Source: Nocardioides caldifontis (lineage in GTDB: Bacteria; Actinomycetota; Actinomycetes; Propionibacteriales; Nocardioidaceae). Taken from it: a stretch of 64,000 bases of DNA. The position numbers and the translations under genes were made by a program. The stretch is from NCBI RefSeq assembly GCF_008087345.1, contig NZ_VHIB01000015.1, positions 43,542 through 107,541 on the forward strand, in the 5' to 3' direction. This document shows, piece after piece, positions 8,002-18,142 of the stretch (within the stretch, counting starts at the first letter, position 1; each line of letters begins with the position of its first letter). The notes below the pieces were generated by a model. That model was not told where the DNA came from and made no database searches. It saw only the letters and a program-made list of their open reading frames with translations.

Positions 8002-8430
8002 ATGGACAGGACGGAGCCCGTGCGTACGGTCGTGGTGGTCGAGGACGACCCCGACCTGCAGCTGCTGACCACGCTGATGCTGACCCGGGCCGGCTACGCC
8101 GTCCGGTCGTACGGCGACGCGCGCGAGGCGCTCCCGGCCTGCACCGCCACCCCGCCCGACGTCGTGGTCCTCGACTGGATGCTGCCGGGGATGAGCGGCA
8201 TCGAGGCGCTCGCGGCGCTCCGCGCCCACCCCGCCACCGCCGACGTCCCGGTCGTGATGGCCACCGCCCTCGGGCTCGGCGAGAACGTCGAGCAGGCCGT
8301 GCGCGGCGGTGCCCAGGGTTACCTGGTCAAGCCCTTCGCCCAGGCCGAGCTGGTCCGCACCCTCGACGAGGTCCTCGCCGACCACGCCCGGCAGCGCCGG
8401 CAGCTCCGGGTGCCCGCCGAGGTCGCCTGA
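8002..8430 (+). CDS. Single-domain response regulator (receiver only)
   Basis: This 142-residue protein consists of one receiver domain. The acidic pocket is EDD (residues 14-16), the phosphoacceptor is Asp58 in VVLDWM, a Thr lies in VMATA, and Lys sits in LVKPF near residue 109. There is no output domain; the C-terminus is a short basic tail. Such CheY- or DivK-like proteins act by protein contact. In a motile organism a CheY-like role is possible, but no chemotaxis gene is nearby and FliM here lacks the usual CheY-binding peptide. The ATG at 8002 has a strong GAGGGAGGGG Shine-Dalgarno. Confidence 0.85.
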   Translation: MDRTEPVRTVVVVEDDPDLQLLTTLMLTRAGYAVRSYGDAREALPACTATPPDVVVLDWMLPGMSGIEALAALRAHPATADVPVVMATALGLGENVEQAVRGGAQGYLVKPFAQAELVRTLDEVLADHARQRRQLRVPAEVA

Positions 8431-8568
8431 CCCGCTCCGGCGTGGAGCGATCGCTCCATGCCGCCCGCCCTCGGTTTGGAGCATCGTGCCGATGAGCGGC
8501 AGGTACCCGCGCTCTTAGCGTCGTCGACGACCGCAGTCGACATCGACGACACGACAAGGAGAGCTGCG

Positions 8569-8925
8569 ATGCACCTCAGGATCGTCACCTTCCGGACCGA
8601 CCTTCCCGCCCCCGCCTACGAGGAGCACGCGATGCAGGTCGCGCCGCTGTTCCGCGAGTGGCCGGGGCTCGACGCCAAGCTCTGGCTCGCCGACGCCGGC
8701 CGGGGCCGCTTCGGCGGGGTCTACCTCTTCGGCTCCCGGGCCGACGCGGACGCGAGCCGCGAGACCGCGCTGTTCCGCGAGATGGCCTCGAACCCGCACC
8801 TCGCGGAGCTCGAGATCAGCGAGTACGACGTGCTCGCCGGCCCCACCGCGGTGACCGCCCCGCACGCCTCGCCGGCGAGACCCGGTGGGCCGCACCCGCT
8901 GGCCCGCATCGCCGGGGTCACCTGA
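8569..8925 (+). CDS. YdhR-like putative mono-oxygenase (dimeric alpha/beta barrel)
   Basis: The chosen ATG has AAGGAG seven bases upstream and gives 118 residues. The beginning HLRIVTFRTDLP, the central FREWPGLDAKLWLAD and the segment FGGVYLFGSRADADA match the YdhR family of small alpha/beta-barrel proteins related to antibiotic biosynthesis mono-oxygenases. These act without cofactors and often have unknown substrates. The 3' end overlaps the converging LuxR-type gene by 8 bp. Confidence 0.75.
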   Translation: MHLRIVTFRTDLPAPAYEEHAMQVAPLFREWPGLDAKLWLADAGRGRFGGVYLFGSRADADASRETALFREMASNPHLAELEISEYDVLAGPTAVTAPHASPARPGGPHPLARIAGVT

Positions 8926-10842
8926 CGAGGCCGGCCGCCACCGCCGCCCGCGCCGCCGCGGTCCGGTTCCGCACCCCGAGCTTCTGGAAGATGTTGCTCA
9001 CGTGCCGGTTCGCGGTCCGCTCGCTGATGAAGAGGGCGTCCGCGAGCTCGCGGTTGGTGCGCCCCTCGGCGAGCTGGAGGAGCACCTCGAGCTCCCGGGG
9101 GCTCAGCCGGGCCACGGGCCCGGGCGGCGGTGCGGGCGGGGCGTCCCGCGCTGCGGCCGGTCCGGCTCCCCGTGGGCGGCCCGCACCGGACTCCGCCAGC
9201 ACGTGCCGGGCGAGCCACCCCTCCACCCCGCCCGAGCCGAACTCGAGGACCGCCAACGTGGAGCTCCGCCCGCCGAGCCGGACGGGGCCGACGGGCTCGA
9301 ACCCCATCGTGCGCAGGGCGTCGGCCTGCTCGTCCCAGGTGCCGACGTCGGTGAGCACCCGGCCGAGCTCGTGGCGGTGCTCGAAGTAGTGCCGCTTCAG
9401 CTCCACGACCATCGTCGCGAGCTCGACGCCCGGCTGCTCGCCGCGCTCCCGGCCCAGCGCGGTGCGGAACAGCAGCGTGCGCGTCCCCGCCGCCGGCGGC
9501 CGCCGACGCGCGTACGCGTGGCACGCGACCACGACCGGGTCGCCCGAGGCCAGCTCGGAGGGCACCTCGTCGAGCATCGCCGTGATGCTCAGCGCGCGCA
9601 CCTGCGCCGACTCGCCGCGTGCGACGGCGAAGGCCCACGGCGCTGCCGCCCACCACTGCTCGACGACCCGCCGGGCGGCCGGGCCCTGGTGCTCGGCGAC
9701 GATCCCGAGCAGCTCGTCGGAGTCGGCCGGGGTCGCCCGTTCGACGGGGTGCTGCACGCCGGCGGCCGGCTCGTAGGCGTGGCGGATGACGGGGTTCTGC
9801 ACGAGGTGCAGCAGGTCGGCCGTCGTACCCCAGTCGAGCGGGCCGGGCTCCTGCACCAGCCGCCGGGCCACCCGCCCACGCGTCGCCCGCACGGCGCGCG
9901 GGTCGCGCAGCTCCACGGCGTCGGCGACGACCGCGCGGGCGACCGGCTCGAGCACGAGCCCGCCCGGGACCCGCCGGGTGAACGGCAGCCCCTGGAGCAG
10001 CTGCCAGGCGCCCTCGGCGTCGAGCGCCGGGTCGTCCTCGACGACGGCGGCGAGCGCCGGGAGGGTGAGCCGCCGCAGCACCGACGCCCGCTCGACGAGG
10101 ACCGTTCGACCGGCGCGAGGTCGTCGAGGAGCACGGAGTAGAGCTCCTCCACGACGTCCGGCGCGCCCTGACCGTCCACGGAGATCCCGGGGTGCCGCCG
10201 CTCGGCCGCCGCGGCGAGCTCCAACGCCAGCGGGTGGCCTCCGGCGAAGGCGGCGATCCGGCGGGCGGCCCCGGGGTCGACGCCGCGGCGGCGCAGCAGC
10301 TCCTGCGCCTCCTCGTCCGCGAGAGGTCCCACCGGGAGCTCGGCGAGCAACGGGCGCCACCCTGGCGCCGAGCGCCACGCGACGTTGGGTCCCTGACGGG
10401 TCACCAGCACCAGGGTCACGCCGTCCGGGAGCGCCAGGGCGAGCTCGTTGCGGAGCCAGCCGTCGAGGAGGTGGAGCCGCTCGAAGCCGTCGACGACGAG
10501 CGCGGTCGCGCCGTGGGCGAGCAGGGCCGCGCCGGCCTCGTCGGCGTTCCCGAGCGTCGTGTCGGCGCCCAGGGCGGCACCGAGGGCGGTGAGGAAGCCG
10601 CTCGCCGTCGGTGCCACGTCACGGCCGGGCAGCACCACCGCGCGGCGGCCGGGCTCGTCGAGCACCGCCGACACCAGCGCGCTCTTGCCGATGCCGCCGG
10701 CGCCGTGCACGAAGACGGCGACGACCTCGGGGTCGTCGAGGAGGGCAGCCAGCCGGCGGCGCTCCGCCTCCCGGCCGACCAGCGCCGTCGCCGCCGCCCG
10801 GGCGAGCCGGTCGGCCACCCTCGGGGCAGGGGCCGGTGCCAC
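8918..10842 (-). pseudogene. LuxR-type ATP-binding transcriptional regulator with an internal frameshift
   Basis: Two overlapping frames together encode one STAND-like regulator of about 640 residues. The N-terminal frame (GTG at 10842) has a Walker A motif GAGGIGKSAL and a Walker B-like ALVVDGFE. It then stops making sense after LDDLAPVE. The downstream frame resumes with TVLVERASVLRRL and runs to a clear C-terminal LuxR HTH: LSPRELEVLLQLAEGRTNRE, then ERTANRHVSNIFQKLGVRNR. The switch falls near 10100-10108 and needs one extra base to be in frame, so this is a one-base deletion or a sequencing error. Intact homologues use the ATPase domain to gate DNA binding. Confidence 0.7.
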
Positions 10843-10890
10843 GGACCGATGCTAGTGACTGCCGGCCGTCGCTGGTCCGGACCAGCGGGC

Positions 10891-13380
10891 TCAGCGCCGG
10901 TTGCTGCGGCTGCGGTCGGCCTCGCCCGAACGCTGGGCCGGCACCCGCAGCGACGTGGCGCCGTGGGAGACGAACCAGTCGAGGAGGAGCCGGTCCTCGT
11001 CGGGCTCGGTGGCGTACCACAGCCCGCGGCGGTGGCCGGCGTCCTTCACCGCCTCGGCCAGGACGGTCGGGGAGAGGGCGCGCAGGTCGTCGGTGGAGCG
11101 CACCCCGCACTCCCACAGGGCGTCGAAGACCTCGTAGCGGTGGGCCACCAGGTGCTCCGGGACGTCGGCGGCCAGCGCCGCGGCCTCGCCCAGCTGCCGC
11201 ACCGTCGAGGGCAGCACCCGAAGGTGGTCGGCGAGCGCGGCTGCGGTGGCCGGGTCCTCGGTGGCCTCCCACAGCGCGGACGGGGTGTCGAGACCGAGCC
11301 GGAGCAGCTCCTCGGCGTGGCGGGAGAACGGCGCGAGCTCGACCATCTCGCTCCGCGGGGCGGCGGGGTGGCGCTTGCGGAACCGGCCGGAGGCGGCCAG
11401 CGGCCCCAGGACGGGGTCCCGGGTGATCCGCTCGCGACCGCCGGGGCGCTGCACCTCGTCGGCGAGCAGCTCCAGGGCCCTGGTGACCAGCCGCCGGTCG
11501 CTGCCGGGTCGGGCGAGCTCGACGAGCCGGCACGCCTCGACGAACCGGGCGTCCGGGTCCCGGTCGACCCCGGCGTGCCAGCGGCGGGCCAGCTCGAGGA
11601 CCCGCTGCTGCAGCCGGTCGAGGCCTAGGTGGTCGGGGAACACGTCGAGGTCCAGCAAGGGTTGGGCGCTCGGCGCGGTCCGTGCGGCCGCGCCGAAGGC
11701 GGCCAGGGTCAGGACCGCGGCCACGGGACGGAGCCGCGCGGCGAAGCCGTGGTCGAGGTCGCGCTCGTTGAGGGCCCGGACCAGCTCGACGGCGAGCCGC
11801 TGGGCGACCTCTCGTTCACCTCCAGGCGCGGGAGCGGTCCGGGCGTCGCCCTCGGAGGCCGCGCCCCGGGCCCGCTTCGCGGGCGGGTGGAGGAGCACCT
11901 GCCGGTCGAGCTCCACGGCGGTCGCGGTGAGCAGCAACCGGGCCCGCAGCGGCTCCAGGCTCCGGCCCCCGCGGCCCAGCGCCCGGGCGCGCTCGCCCAG
12001 CCAGTGCACGTAGCCCTCGAGCCGGCGGAGGTCGGTGGTGTGCCGGTCGCGCTCGTGGCGGAGCGCCACCTGGGCGAGCAGGTTCCCGGGGTCGCGATCG
12101 ACGGCGGCGCCGAGCAGCGACCGCCGCGCCGCGGGGTCGTCGAGGTCGGCGGCGGCGACGGTCCAGCCGAGGCTCAGCCAGTCGGTGACGGGTGCGACCG
12201 GCTCGAACCCGGAGGAGTAGCCGCGCGAGACGACGTGGAGCACGAAGGCCGCGGCCAGGGTGCGCGCGTCGAGCGTGGGGCCGGTGGGGCCGAGCGGCGC
12301 GGGGGAGACCACGGTCGCGCCCACGGCCCGGCCGTGGCGGGTGACCACCACGCGGAGCCCGTCGCCCTCCTCGGGGTCGTGGGCGTGCACGGTGACCTGC
12401 CACGGGGTGAGCCCGAGCAGGGTGCGCAGGGAGGCCAGCCAACGGGGGCGTGCCGTGCCGACGGTGATGCCGGCGGCGGCGAGCGCCCGCACGTCGGTGC
12501 CACCCGGGAGCTCGGTCCCGCGCGGCGGTTCGGCGCCCAGCTCGCGCAGCGCGGCGACGACGGCGGCGGCAGCGGCCTCGTCGGGCACCCCGTCCGCCCG
12601 GCTCGCCTCGACCGCGAGCCGGAGCCGCGTGGCCGCGAGCAGTGCGACGCACCCGGCGGTCAGCAGGAACACGGAGCCGGTCACGACCAGCCCGGTCGTC
12701 GAGGCGGTCGCCAGCCAGAGCGGTGAGGCGACGGAGGTCGCGAGGCCGACCGCGGCCAGGCTTCCCGCAGCGACCCGCGCCGCACGCGAGGTGCGCGGGA
12801 CCGGGGCCGGCCAGAGCAGCACCAGGAGCCGGGCGAGGAGGAGCAGCACCGCCGCGATCGCCAGCCCCGAGAGCAGCAGCCGGCCGAGCGGCTCGAGCGT
12901 GTCGTCGCGGAACTCCGCCCAACCGCTCTCCTCACGCCCCGCGTCGTCCAGCGGGGTGTCGTCGTCGAGGTGGCGGGCGGCCCGCTCGAGCAGCGCCTGG
13001 GCTTCCTCGGTGTCCGCGTCCGCGGCGAGCGCGGCCTCGGCGTTGCGCCGGACGAACTCCCAGTCCGCGAGGTGCTCGTCGGCCTCCAGCGAGGCCCGGG
13101 CCAGCGCGTTGGACGCGATGCGCATCGCCAGCCCGGCGTCGGCGCCCTCGTCGTAGCAGAGCTGCGGCTGGCCTGTGGCCCTCCGAGCGGCGACGACGAG
13201 GTCGAGCGCGCGTTGCGGTCGGTCGTCGAGGAGCTGGGTGCGCGCCGCCTCGCACAACGCGTCGGTCGGTGTCGTCGACGCCGCGACCGGAGAGCTCCCG
13301 GCGAGCGCGAGCACGCCGACGGTAGCCAGTGCCGCGCCCCCGCGCAGCACGGACGGCACAGCAGATGACGCTGATGACAT
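10891..13380 (-). CDS. Large membrane protein of unknown function (829 aa)
   Basis: The ATG at 13380 has a GAGGGG Shine-Dalgarno and begins a signal-like segment (residues 10-35). An Ala-rich helical region with TPR-like heptads follows (about 40-140: WEFVRRNAEAALAAD). Next come four membrane helices in two pairs (about 165-190, 200-265), then a long cytosolic region of about 550 residues with further helical repeats. The last 150 residues contain short helix-hairpin-helix-like units, for example VFDALWECGVRSTDDLRALS. No catalytic motif is evident and I do not recognise the family. It stands alone between oppositely directed neighbours. Confidence 0.75.
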   Translation of the reverse strand: MSSASSAVPSVLRGGAALATVGVLALAGSSPVAASTTPTDALCEAARTQLLDDRPQRALDLVVAARRATGQPQLCYDEGADAGLAMRIASNALARASLEADEHLADWEFVRRNAEAALAADADTEEAQALLERAARHLDDDTPLDDAGREESGWAEFRDDTLEPLGRLLLSGLAIAAVLLLLARLLVLLWPAPVPRTSRAARVAAGSLAAVGLATSVASPLWLATASTTGLVVTGSVFLLTAGCVALLAATRLRLAVEASRADGVPDEAAAAAVVAALRELGAEPPRGTELPGGTDVRALAAAGITVGTARPRWLASLRTLLGLTPWQVTVHAHDPEEGDGLRVVVTRHGRAVGATVVSPAPLGPTGPTLDARTLAAAFVLHVVSRGYSSGFEPVAPVTDWLSLGWTVAAADLDDPAARRSLLGAAVDRDPGNLLAQVALRHERDRHTTDLRRLEGYVHWLGERARALGRGGRSLEPLRARLLLTATAVELDRQVLLHPPAKRARGAASEGDARTAPAPGGEREVAQRLAVELVRALNERDLDHGFAARLRPVAAVLTLAAFGAAARTAPSAQPLLDLDVFPDHLGLDRLQQRVLELARRWHAGVDRDPDARFVEACRLVELARPGSDRRLVTRALELLADEVQRPGGRERITRDPVLGPLAASGRFRKRHPAAPRSEMVELAPFSRHAEELLRLGLDTPSALWEATEDPATAAALADHLRVLPSTVRQLGEAAALAADVPEHLVAHRYEVFDALWECGVRSTDDLRALSPTVLAEAVKDAGHRRGLWYATEPDEDRLLLDWFVSHGATSLRVPAQRSGEADRSRSNRR

Positions 13381-13542
13381 GACCCCGCACCCCTCGCGTG
13401 CCGCCCCGCCCCACCCCCACGATGGGAGCCGGCACGCTCCGTGGCGCATTCTCCACGGGACCGTTCCGGTCCGGCAAGTCCGGGTACGAGGGGTGGACAC
13501 TGATCTGCACCGATCTGGTGCGGACGAGCGCAGGGGGGGTCG

Positions 13543-14079
13543 ATGGTGCGGTTGGTGCTCGTCGCCGATACCCACGTGCCCAAACGGGCACGCGACCTGC
13601 CGGACGAGCTGTGGGCTGCCGTCGAACAGGCCGACGTCGTCCTCCATGCCGGCGACTGGGTCGAACCCGCGCTGCTCGACGAGCTCGAGCGCCGCTCGCG
13701 CCGGCTCGTCGCCGTCCACGGCAACAACGACGGGGCCGAGCTGCGGCGCCGGCTGCCGCTGGTGGCCCGGGCCGAGCTCGGCGGGGTGCGGTTCGCGGTG
13801 GTCCACGAGACCGGGGACGCCAAGGGCCGGGAGCGCCGCTGCGAGGAGGAGTACGACGACGTCGACGTGCTCGTCTTCGGGCACAGCCACATCCCGTGGG
13901 ACACCACGACCCCGCGCGGGCTGCGGCTGCTGAACCCCGGGTCGCCGACGGACCGGAGACGCCAGCCGCACTGCACCTACATGACGGCCACCGCCGCGGA
14001 CGGTCGGCTGTCCGACGTACGGTTGCACCGGCTGCCGCCGCGGACCGCCGCGCCGCGCCGATCTCGTCCTCTCGGGTGA
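13543..14079 (+). CDS. YfcE/MJ0936-family metallophosphoesterase
   Basis: The 178-residue protein carries the full calcineurin-like metal-site series: ADTH (residues 8-11), HAGDW, GNND and GHSH. The final LLNPGS loop is typical of the YfcE/VPS29-like subgroup. These enzymes use two metal ions to hydrolyse phosphodiesters or phosphomonoesters. The C-terminus is basic and probably disordered. The substrate cannot be told from the sequence. It is monocistronic, 34 bp upstream of the histidine kinase gene. Confidence 0.85.
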   Translation: MVRLVLVADTHVPKRARDLPDELWAAVEQADVVLHAGDWVEPALLDELERRSRRLVAVHGNNDGAELRRRLPLVARAELGGVRFAVVHETGDAKGRERRCEEEYDDVDVLVFGHSHIPWDTTTPRGLRLLNPGSPTDRRRQPHCTYMTATAADGRLSDVRLHRLPPRTAAPRRSRPLG

Positions 14080-14113
14080 GGCGGCCGCCGAGCCGGCTTG
14101 CGACGATGCAGCC

Positions 14114-15274
14114 GTGAGGACGACTGCGCCGCCGGGCACCCCCGAGGGGCGGCTGCTCGACGCCGCCGTGGCGCTCGTGGTCCTCGCCCTCTGCTGCCAG
14201 CCGCTGGTGCTGGAGGGGGACGCGCCGTGGTGGGGGTACGCCCTCGTGGCCGCGCAGAGCGTGCTGCTGCTCGGCCGGCGGGAGCTCCCGGTCGTCGCCA
14301 ACCTGCTGGTCGCGGCACCCTCCGCGGCGTACGGCCTGACCGACCTGCCCGACCCCGCGGTCCCGTTCGGCGCGCTCGTCGCGGTCTACAGCACGGCCGC
14401 CTGGGCGGGGCGAAGGGCGGTGCACGTGACCGCCGTGCTGGTCGTCCTGGTGCTCACCGTGGTGCTCTTCGTCGACCGCGGCAACGACGTCGGCGACGAC
14501 GTGCTGGTCCTCTACCTGACGTTCGCGACCGCCTGGCTCCTCGGCTACAGCGCTCGCACCCGGCGTGAGCGGATCGCCGAGTCCGAGGAGCGGGCCCGCG
14601 AGCTGGAGCGCACCCTGGAGGCCGAGTCGCGGCGGCAGGCGCTCGAGGAGCGGCAGCGGATCGCGCGCGAGATGCACGACGTGCTGACCCACTCGGTGAG
14701 CATGATCGCGGTGCAGGCCGAGGCCGGCCCGCTGGTCGCGCGGAAGGACCCGGAGGCGGCCGCGGCGATGTTCGAGACCATCAGCGGCAGCGCCCGGCAG
14801 ACGATGACCGAGCTCCGCGGGCTGCTCGGGGTGCTGCGCGGCGACGACGGCGAGCCGGCCGCGCGGCTGGCCCCGCAGCCGACGCTCGAGCAGGTGCCGG
14901 CCCTCGTCGAGGAGGTACGCGCGGCCGGGCTCCCGGTCTCTCTGCAGGTCGAGGGCGATCTCGCCGGCGCGGCGCCCTCGACGGGGGTGGCGGCGTACCG
15001 CATCGTGCAGGAGGCGCTGACCAACGCGCTGCGCCACGGGGACGGCTCCGGTGCGTCGGTGGCTCTCCGGCTCGACGGCGACGGGCTGGAGGTCGAGCTG
15101 GAGGTCGAGGTGGTGAGCGCCGGAGCGCCGCGGCCTGGGAGCGTGGAGGGACGAGGGGTGACGGGGATGCGCGAGCGGGCGGCCGCGGTCGGCGGCACGC
15201 TCGAGGCCGGGCCCGCGCCCCCGGGCTGGGCGGTCCGCGCCCGGCTGCCGCACGGCCGGCAGGAGCACCGGTGA
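14114..15274 (+). CDS. NarL-type sensor histidine kinase
   Basis: This 386-residue kinase has four to five membrane helices in the first 145 residues and little extracellular loop, so it probably senses the membrane state. A coiled coil (150-182) leads to a HisKA_3 dimerisation domain with the phospho-accepting His188 in EMHDVLTHSV. The HATPase domain has the N-box in EALTNALRHG and the G-box GRGVTGMRERAAAVGG. The GTG start is preferred, and the stop overlaps the next start by 4 bp, making an obligatory pair with the response regulator. The MMPL transporter gene downstream is a likely regulon member. Confidence 0.9.
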   Translation: MRTTAPPGTPEGRLLDAAVALVVLALCCQPLVLEGDAPWWGYALVAAQSVLLLGRRELPVVANLLVAAPSAAYGLTDLPDPAVPFGALVAVYSTAAWAGRRAVHVTAVLVVLVLTVVLFVDRGNDVGDDVLVLYLTFATAWLLGYSARTRRERIAESEERARELERTLEAESRRQALEERQRIAREMHDVLTHSVSMIAVQAEAGPLVARKDPEAAAAMFETISGSARQTMTELRGLLGVLRGDDGEPAARLAPQPTLEQVPALVEEVRAAGLPVSLQVEGDLAGAAPSTGVAAYRIVQEALTNALRHGDGSGASVALRLDGDGLEVELEVEVVSAGAPRPGSVEGRGVTGMRERAAAVGGTLEAGPAPPGWAVRARLPHGRQEHR

Positions 15275-15936
15275 CCCGGGTGCTGCTGGTCGACGACCAG
15301 GCGTTGGTACGCGCGGGGTTCCGGCTGATCCTCGAGGCGCAGGACGACCTCGAGGTGGTCGCGGAGGCGGCCGACGGGGCGCAGGCCCTGGCCCTGGCCG
15401 AGGAGCACGGTCCCGACGTCGTGCTGATGGACATCCGGATGCCGGTGCTCGACGGGATCGAGGCGACCCGGCGGCTCGTCGCGTCGCAGCCGGGGAGCCG
15501 GGTGCTGGTGCTGACGACGTTCGACCTCGACGAGTACGTCTACGACGCCCTGCTCGCCGGTGCCAGCGGGTTCCTCCTCAAGGACGTGAGCCGCGACGAG
15601 CTGGTCAGCGCGGTGCGGGTGGTCGCCGCGGGCGAGGCGCTCCTCGCGCCGACGGTGACCCGGCGGCTGCTGGCCGACTTCGTGCGGAGCCGGCCACCCG
15701 CCGCGCCGACGCCCTCCCCCGGCGTGGCCGGGCTGACCGCGCGCGAGCAGGAGACGCTCGAGCTGCTGGCGCGCGGGATGTCGAACGCAGAGATCGCCGC
15801 CCGCTTCGTGGTCAGCGAGAACACGGTGAAGACCCACGTCGGCAACGTGCTGATGAAGCTCGGGCTGCGCGACCGCGTCCACGCGGTCGTCTACGCCTAC
15901 GAGCACGGGCTGGTCCGCCCCGGCACCTCCTCCTGA
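15271..15936 (+). CDS. NarL/FixJ-family response regulator
   Basis: The 221-residue protein has a receiver domain with DD at 8-9, phosphoacceptor Asp54 in LMDIRMP and Lys in FLLKD. A C-terminal LuxR HTH follows: LTAREQETLELLARGMSNAE, then SENTVKTHVGNVLMKLGLRDR. It is translationally coupled to the kinase. The nearest plausible target is the MMPL gene 121 bp downstream. Confidence 0.92.
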   Translation: MTRVLLVDDQALVRAGFRLILEAQDDLEVVAEAADGAQALALAEEHGPDVVLMDIRMPVLDGIEATRRLVASQPGSRVLVLTTFDLDEYVYDALLAGASGFLLKDVSRDELVSAVRVVAAGEALLAPTVTRRLLADFVRSRPPAAPTPSPGVAGLTAREQETLELLARGMSNAEIAARFVVSENTVKTHVGNVLMKLGLRDRVHAVVYAYEHGLVRPGTSS

Positions 15937-16057
15937 GGGGCGAGCGCTCGGCGTCCTCACCCGTGAGGACGAGGCCGGAGACCGTCACCGCGGGGGAGTC
16001 GCCGGGGTGCGCCGCGCACCTAGCGTCGGGCCGTCCGTCCGATCCAAGGAGCCCGCC

Positions 16058-18142
16058 ATGGTCCTCTCCCGCCTGTCCCGCTGGTGCCACCGGCACCCGG
16101 TCGTCGTGGTCGCCTGCTGGGTGGCGGTGCTCGTCGGCGGGGTGCTGTCCGCGCCCGCCCTCTTCGAGCGGCTCTCCTCCGACGCCGGCGACCTGCCGGG
16201 GAGCGAGGCCACCGGCGCCGAGGAGCTCGTCGACGCCGCCTCGCCCTCCGGCGACACGATCAGCGCGGTGCTCGTCGACGACGACCCCGCCGAGCTCCGC
16301 GGCGAGGTGCAGCGGGTCGCGGCCGAGGTCGCCGGGCTGCCGGGCGTGGCCGGGGTCGCCCACCCGTGGAGCGCCGACCGGCTCCCGGCCGCCGAGGACG
16401 GCACCGCAGCCCTGGTCTCGGTCGAGCTCGGCGGCGCCGAGGTCGAGGAGGTCGCCGAGGAGGCGGCCGGGCTGCTGCGTGGTGCCGACGTCGGCTCCGT
16501 CGAGGTCGGCGGCGGGCCGCTGCTCGACCTGGAGATGGAGGAACAGGCCGCGAAGGACCTCGCCACCGCCGAGGCGGTCTCGCTCCCGGTCGCGCTGCTG
16601 ATCCTGGTCGTGCTGTTCGGCGGCATCGCCGGCGCCTCGGTGCCGGTGCTCGCGTCGCTGACCGCGATCGGTGGCACGTTGCTGACGCTCCTGGCGGTGA
16701 GCGCGCTGACCGACGTCTCGGTCTACGCGGTCAACGTGGTCACGATGCTGGGGCTCGGGCTCGCGATCGACTACGCGCTGCTCGTGGTCTCGCGCTACCG
16801 GCGCGAGCTGGGGCTCGGCTCGTCGCCGGCCGACGCGGTGGGCACGACGTTCGCGACGGCCGGCCGCACCGTGGTCTTCTCCGGGCTCACCGTGGCGGTC
16901 TCGCTGGCCGGGCTGCTGGTCTTCGCCGACCCGTTCCTCAGCTCGATGGGCGCGGCCAGCCTGGCGGTGGTGCTCCTCGACGTGGCCGCGGCGACGACGC
17001 TCGTCCCCGCGCTGCTACGGGTCTTCGGCCGCCGGATCAAGGCCGCCCCGGCCCCGCGCGGTGCGGGCCGCTGGGCGGGGTGGGCGCGCCGGGTCCGGCG
17101 TACCCCGGTGGTGGCGGCACTCGCCGCGGCCGCCGTGCTCGGGCTGACCGCCGTGCCCTTCCTCGGCGCGACGTTCGAGGACCCCGACGCCCGGTCCCTG
17201 CCGGAGTCCTCCGACTCGCGCCAGCTGGTGGAGACCGCCGAGCGGCACCTGCCCGGCGTCACCACCGAGCCGGTCACGGTCGTGGTCCGGGAGGAGCTCG
17301 GCCGGCAGGAGGCCACGGCGTACGCCGACCGGCTGGCCCACGTCGACGGGGTGGCCTCGGCACGGCTGCGCGAGGGCACTCCGGGGCTCACCGTCGTCGA
17401 CCTCCTGCCGTCCGGCCCTACCCAGGGAGCCGTCGCCCGTCAGGTCGTGGAGGAGGTCCGGTCGCTGCCCTCGCCCGGGACGACGCTGGTCGCCGGCCCC
17501 GCCGCGGAGCTCGTGGACTACGGGGCGATGGTCCGCGACCGGCTGCCGCTGATGCTCGTCGTGCTCGGGGCCGGCACGTTCGTCCTGCTCTTCCTCTTCA
17601 CCGGCTCCGTGCTGCTGCCGGTCAAGGCGCTGCTGATGAACACCCTGAGCCTGGCGGCCGCCTTCGGCGCGCTGGTCTGGGTCTTCCAGGACGGCCACCT
17701 GGCCGGGCTGCTCGGCACCGAGGCGGTGGGCAGCCTCAGCATCACCACCCCGGTGCTCGTCCTCGGGATCGCCTTCGGGCTCTCGATGGACTACGAGGTG
17801 TTCCTGCTCGGGGCGATCGGCGAGGCCCACCGGCAGACCGGCGACACCGACCTGGCCGTCGAGCAGGGGCTGCAGCGCACCGCCGGCATCATCACCGCCG
17901 CCGCGCTGCTGATGGTGGTCGTCTACGGCGCCTTCCTGCTCGGCGGGTTCGCCCCGGTCCAGCAGGTCGGCCTGGGGCTCGCGGTCGCCGTGGCGGTCGA
18001 CGCGACCCTGGTCAGGCTGGTGCTGGTGCCGGCGGTGATGACGATGGCGGGGCGCTGGAATTGGTGGGCCCCCCGGCCGCTGCGGTGGCTGCACGACCGG
18101 GTCGGGCTGGTCGAGGGGTCACCCACCCTCGACGCGCGGTGA
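16058..18142 (+). CDS. MMPL/RND-family transporter
   Basis: The protein has 694 residues. The ATG at 16058 follows an AAGGAG Shine-Dalgarno. The topology is that of MMPL proteins: TM1, a large external domain (about 45-175), five helices, a second external domain (about 370-480) and five more helices. The halves carry matching GLAIDYALLVVSRYR and AFGLSMDYEVFLLGAI motifs, whose Asp-Tyr pairs relay protons. Such transporters export lipids, siderophores or drugs. Position behind a two-component pair suggests induction by envelope or drug stress. Its 3' end overlaps the converging DUF3072 gene by 24 bp. Confidence 0.9.
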   Translation: MVLSRLSRWCHRHPVVVVACWVAVLVGGVLSAPALFERLSSDAGDLPGSEATGAEELVDAASPSGDTISAVLVDDDPAELRGEVQRVAAEVAGLPGVAGVAHPWSADRLPAAEDGTAALVSVELGGAEVEEVAEEAAGLLRGADVGSVEVGGGPLLDLEMEEQAAKDLATAEAVSLPVALLILVVLFGGIAGASVPVLASLTAIGGTLLTLLAVSALTDVSVYAVNVVTMLGLGLAIDYALLVVSRYRRELGLGSSPADAVGTTFATAGRTVVFSGLTVAVSLAGLLVFADPFLSSMGAASLAVVLLDVAAATTLVPALLRVFGRRIKAAPAPRGAGRWAGWARRVRRTPVVAALAAAAVLGLTAVPFLGATFEDPDARSLPESSDSRQLVETAERHLPGVTTEPVTVVVREELGRQEATAYADRLAHVDGVASARLREGTPGLTVVDLLPSGPTQGAVARQVVEEVRSLPSPGTTLVAGPAAELVDYGAMVRDRLPLMLVVLGAGTFVLLFLFTGSVLLPVKALLMNTLSLAAAFGALVWVFQDGHLAGLLGTEAVGSLSITTPVLVLGIAFGLSMDYEVFLLGAIGEAHRQTGDTDLAVEQGLQRTAGIITAAALLMVVVYGAFLLGGFAPVQQVGLGLAVAVAVDATLVRLVLVPAVMTMAGRWNWWAPRPLRWLHDRVGLVEGSPTLDAR

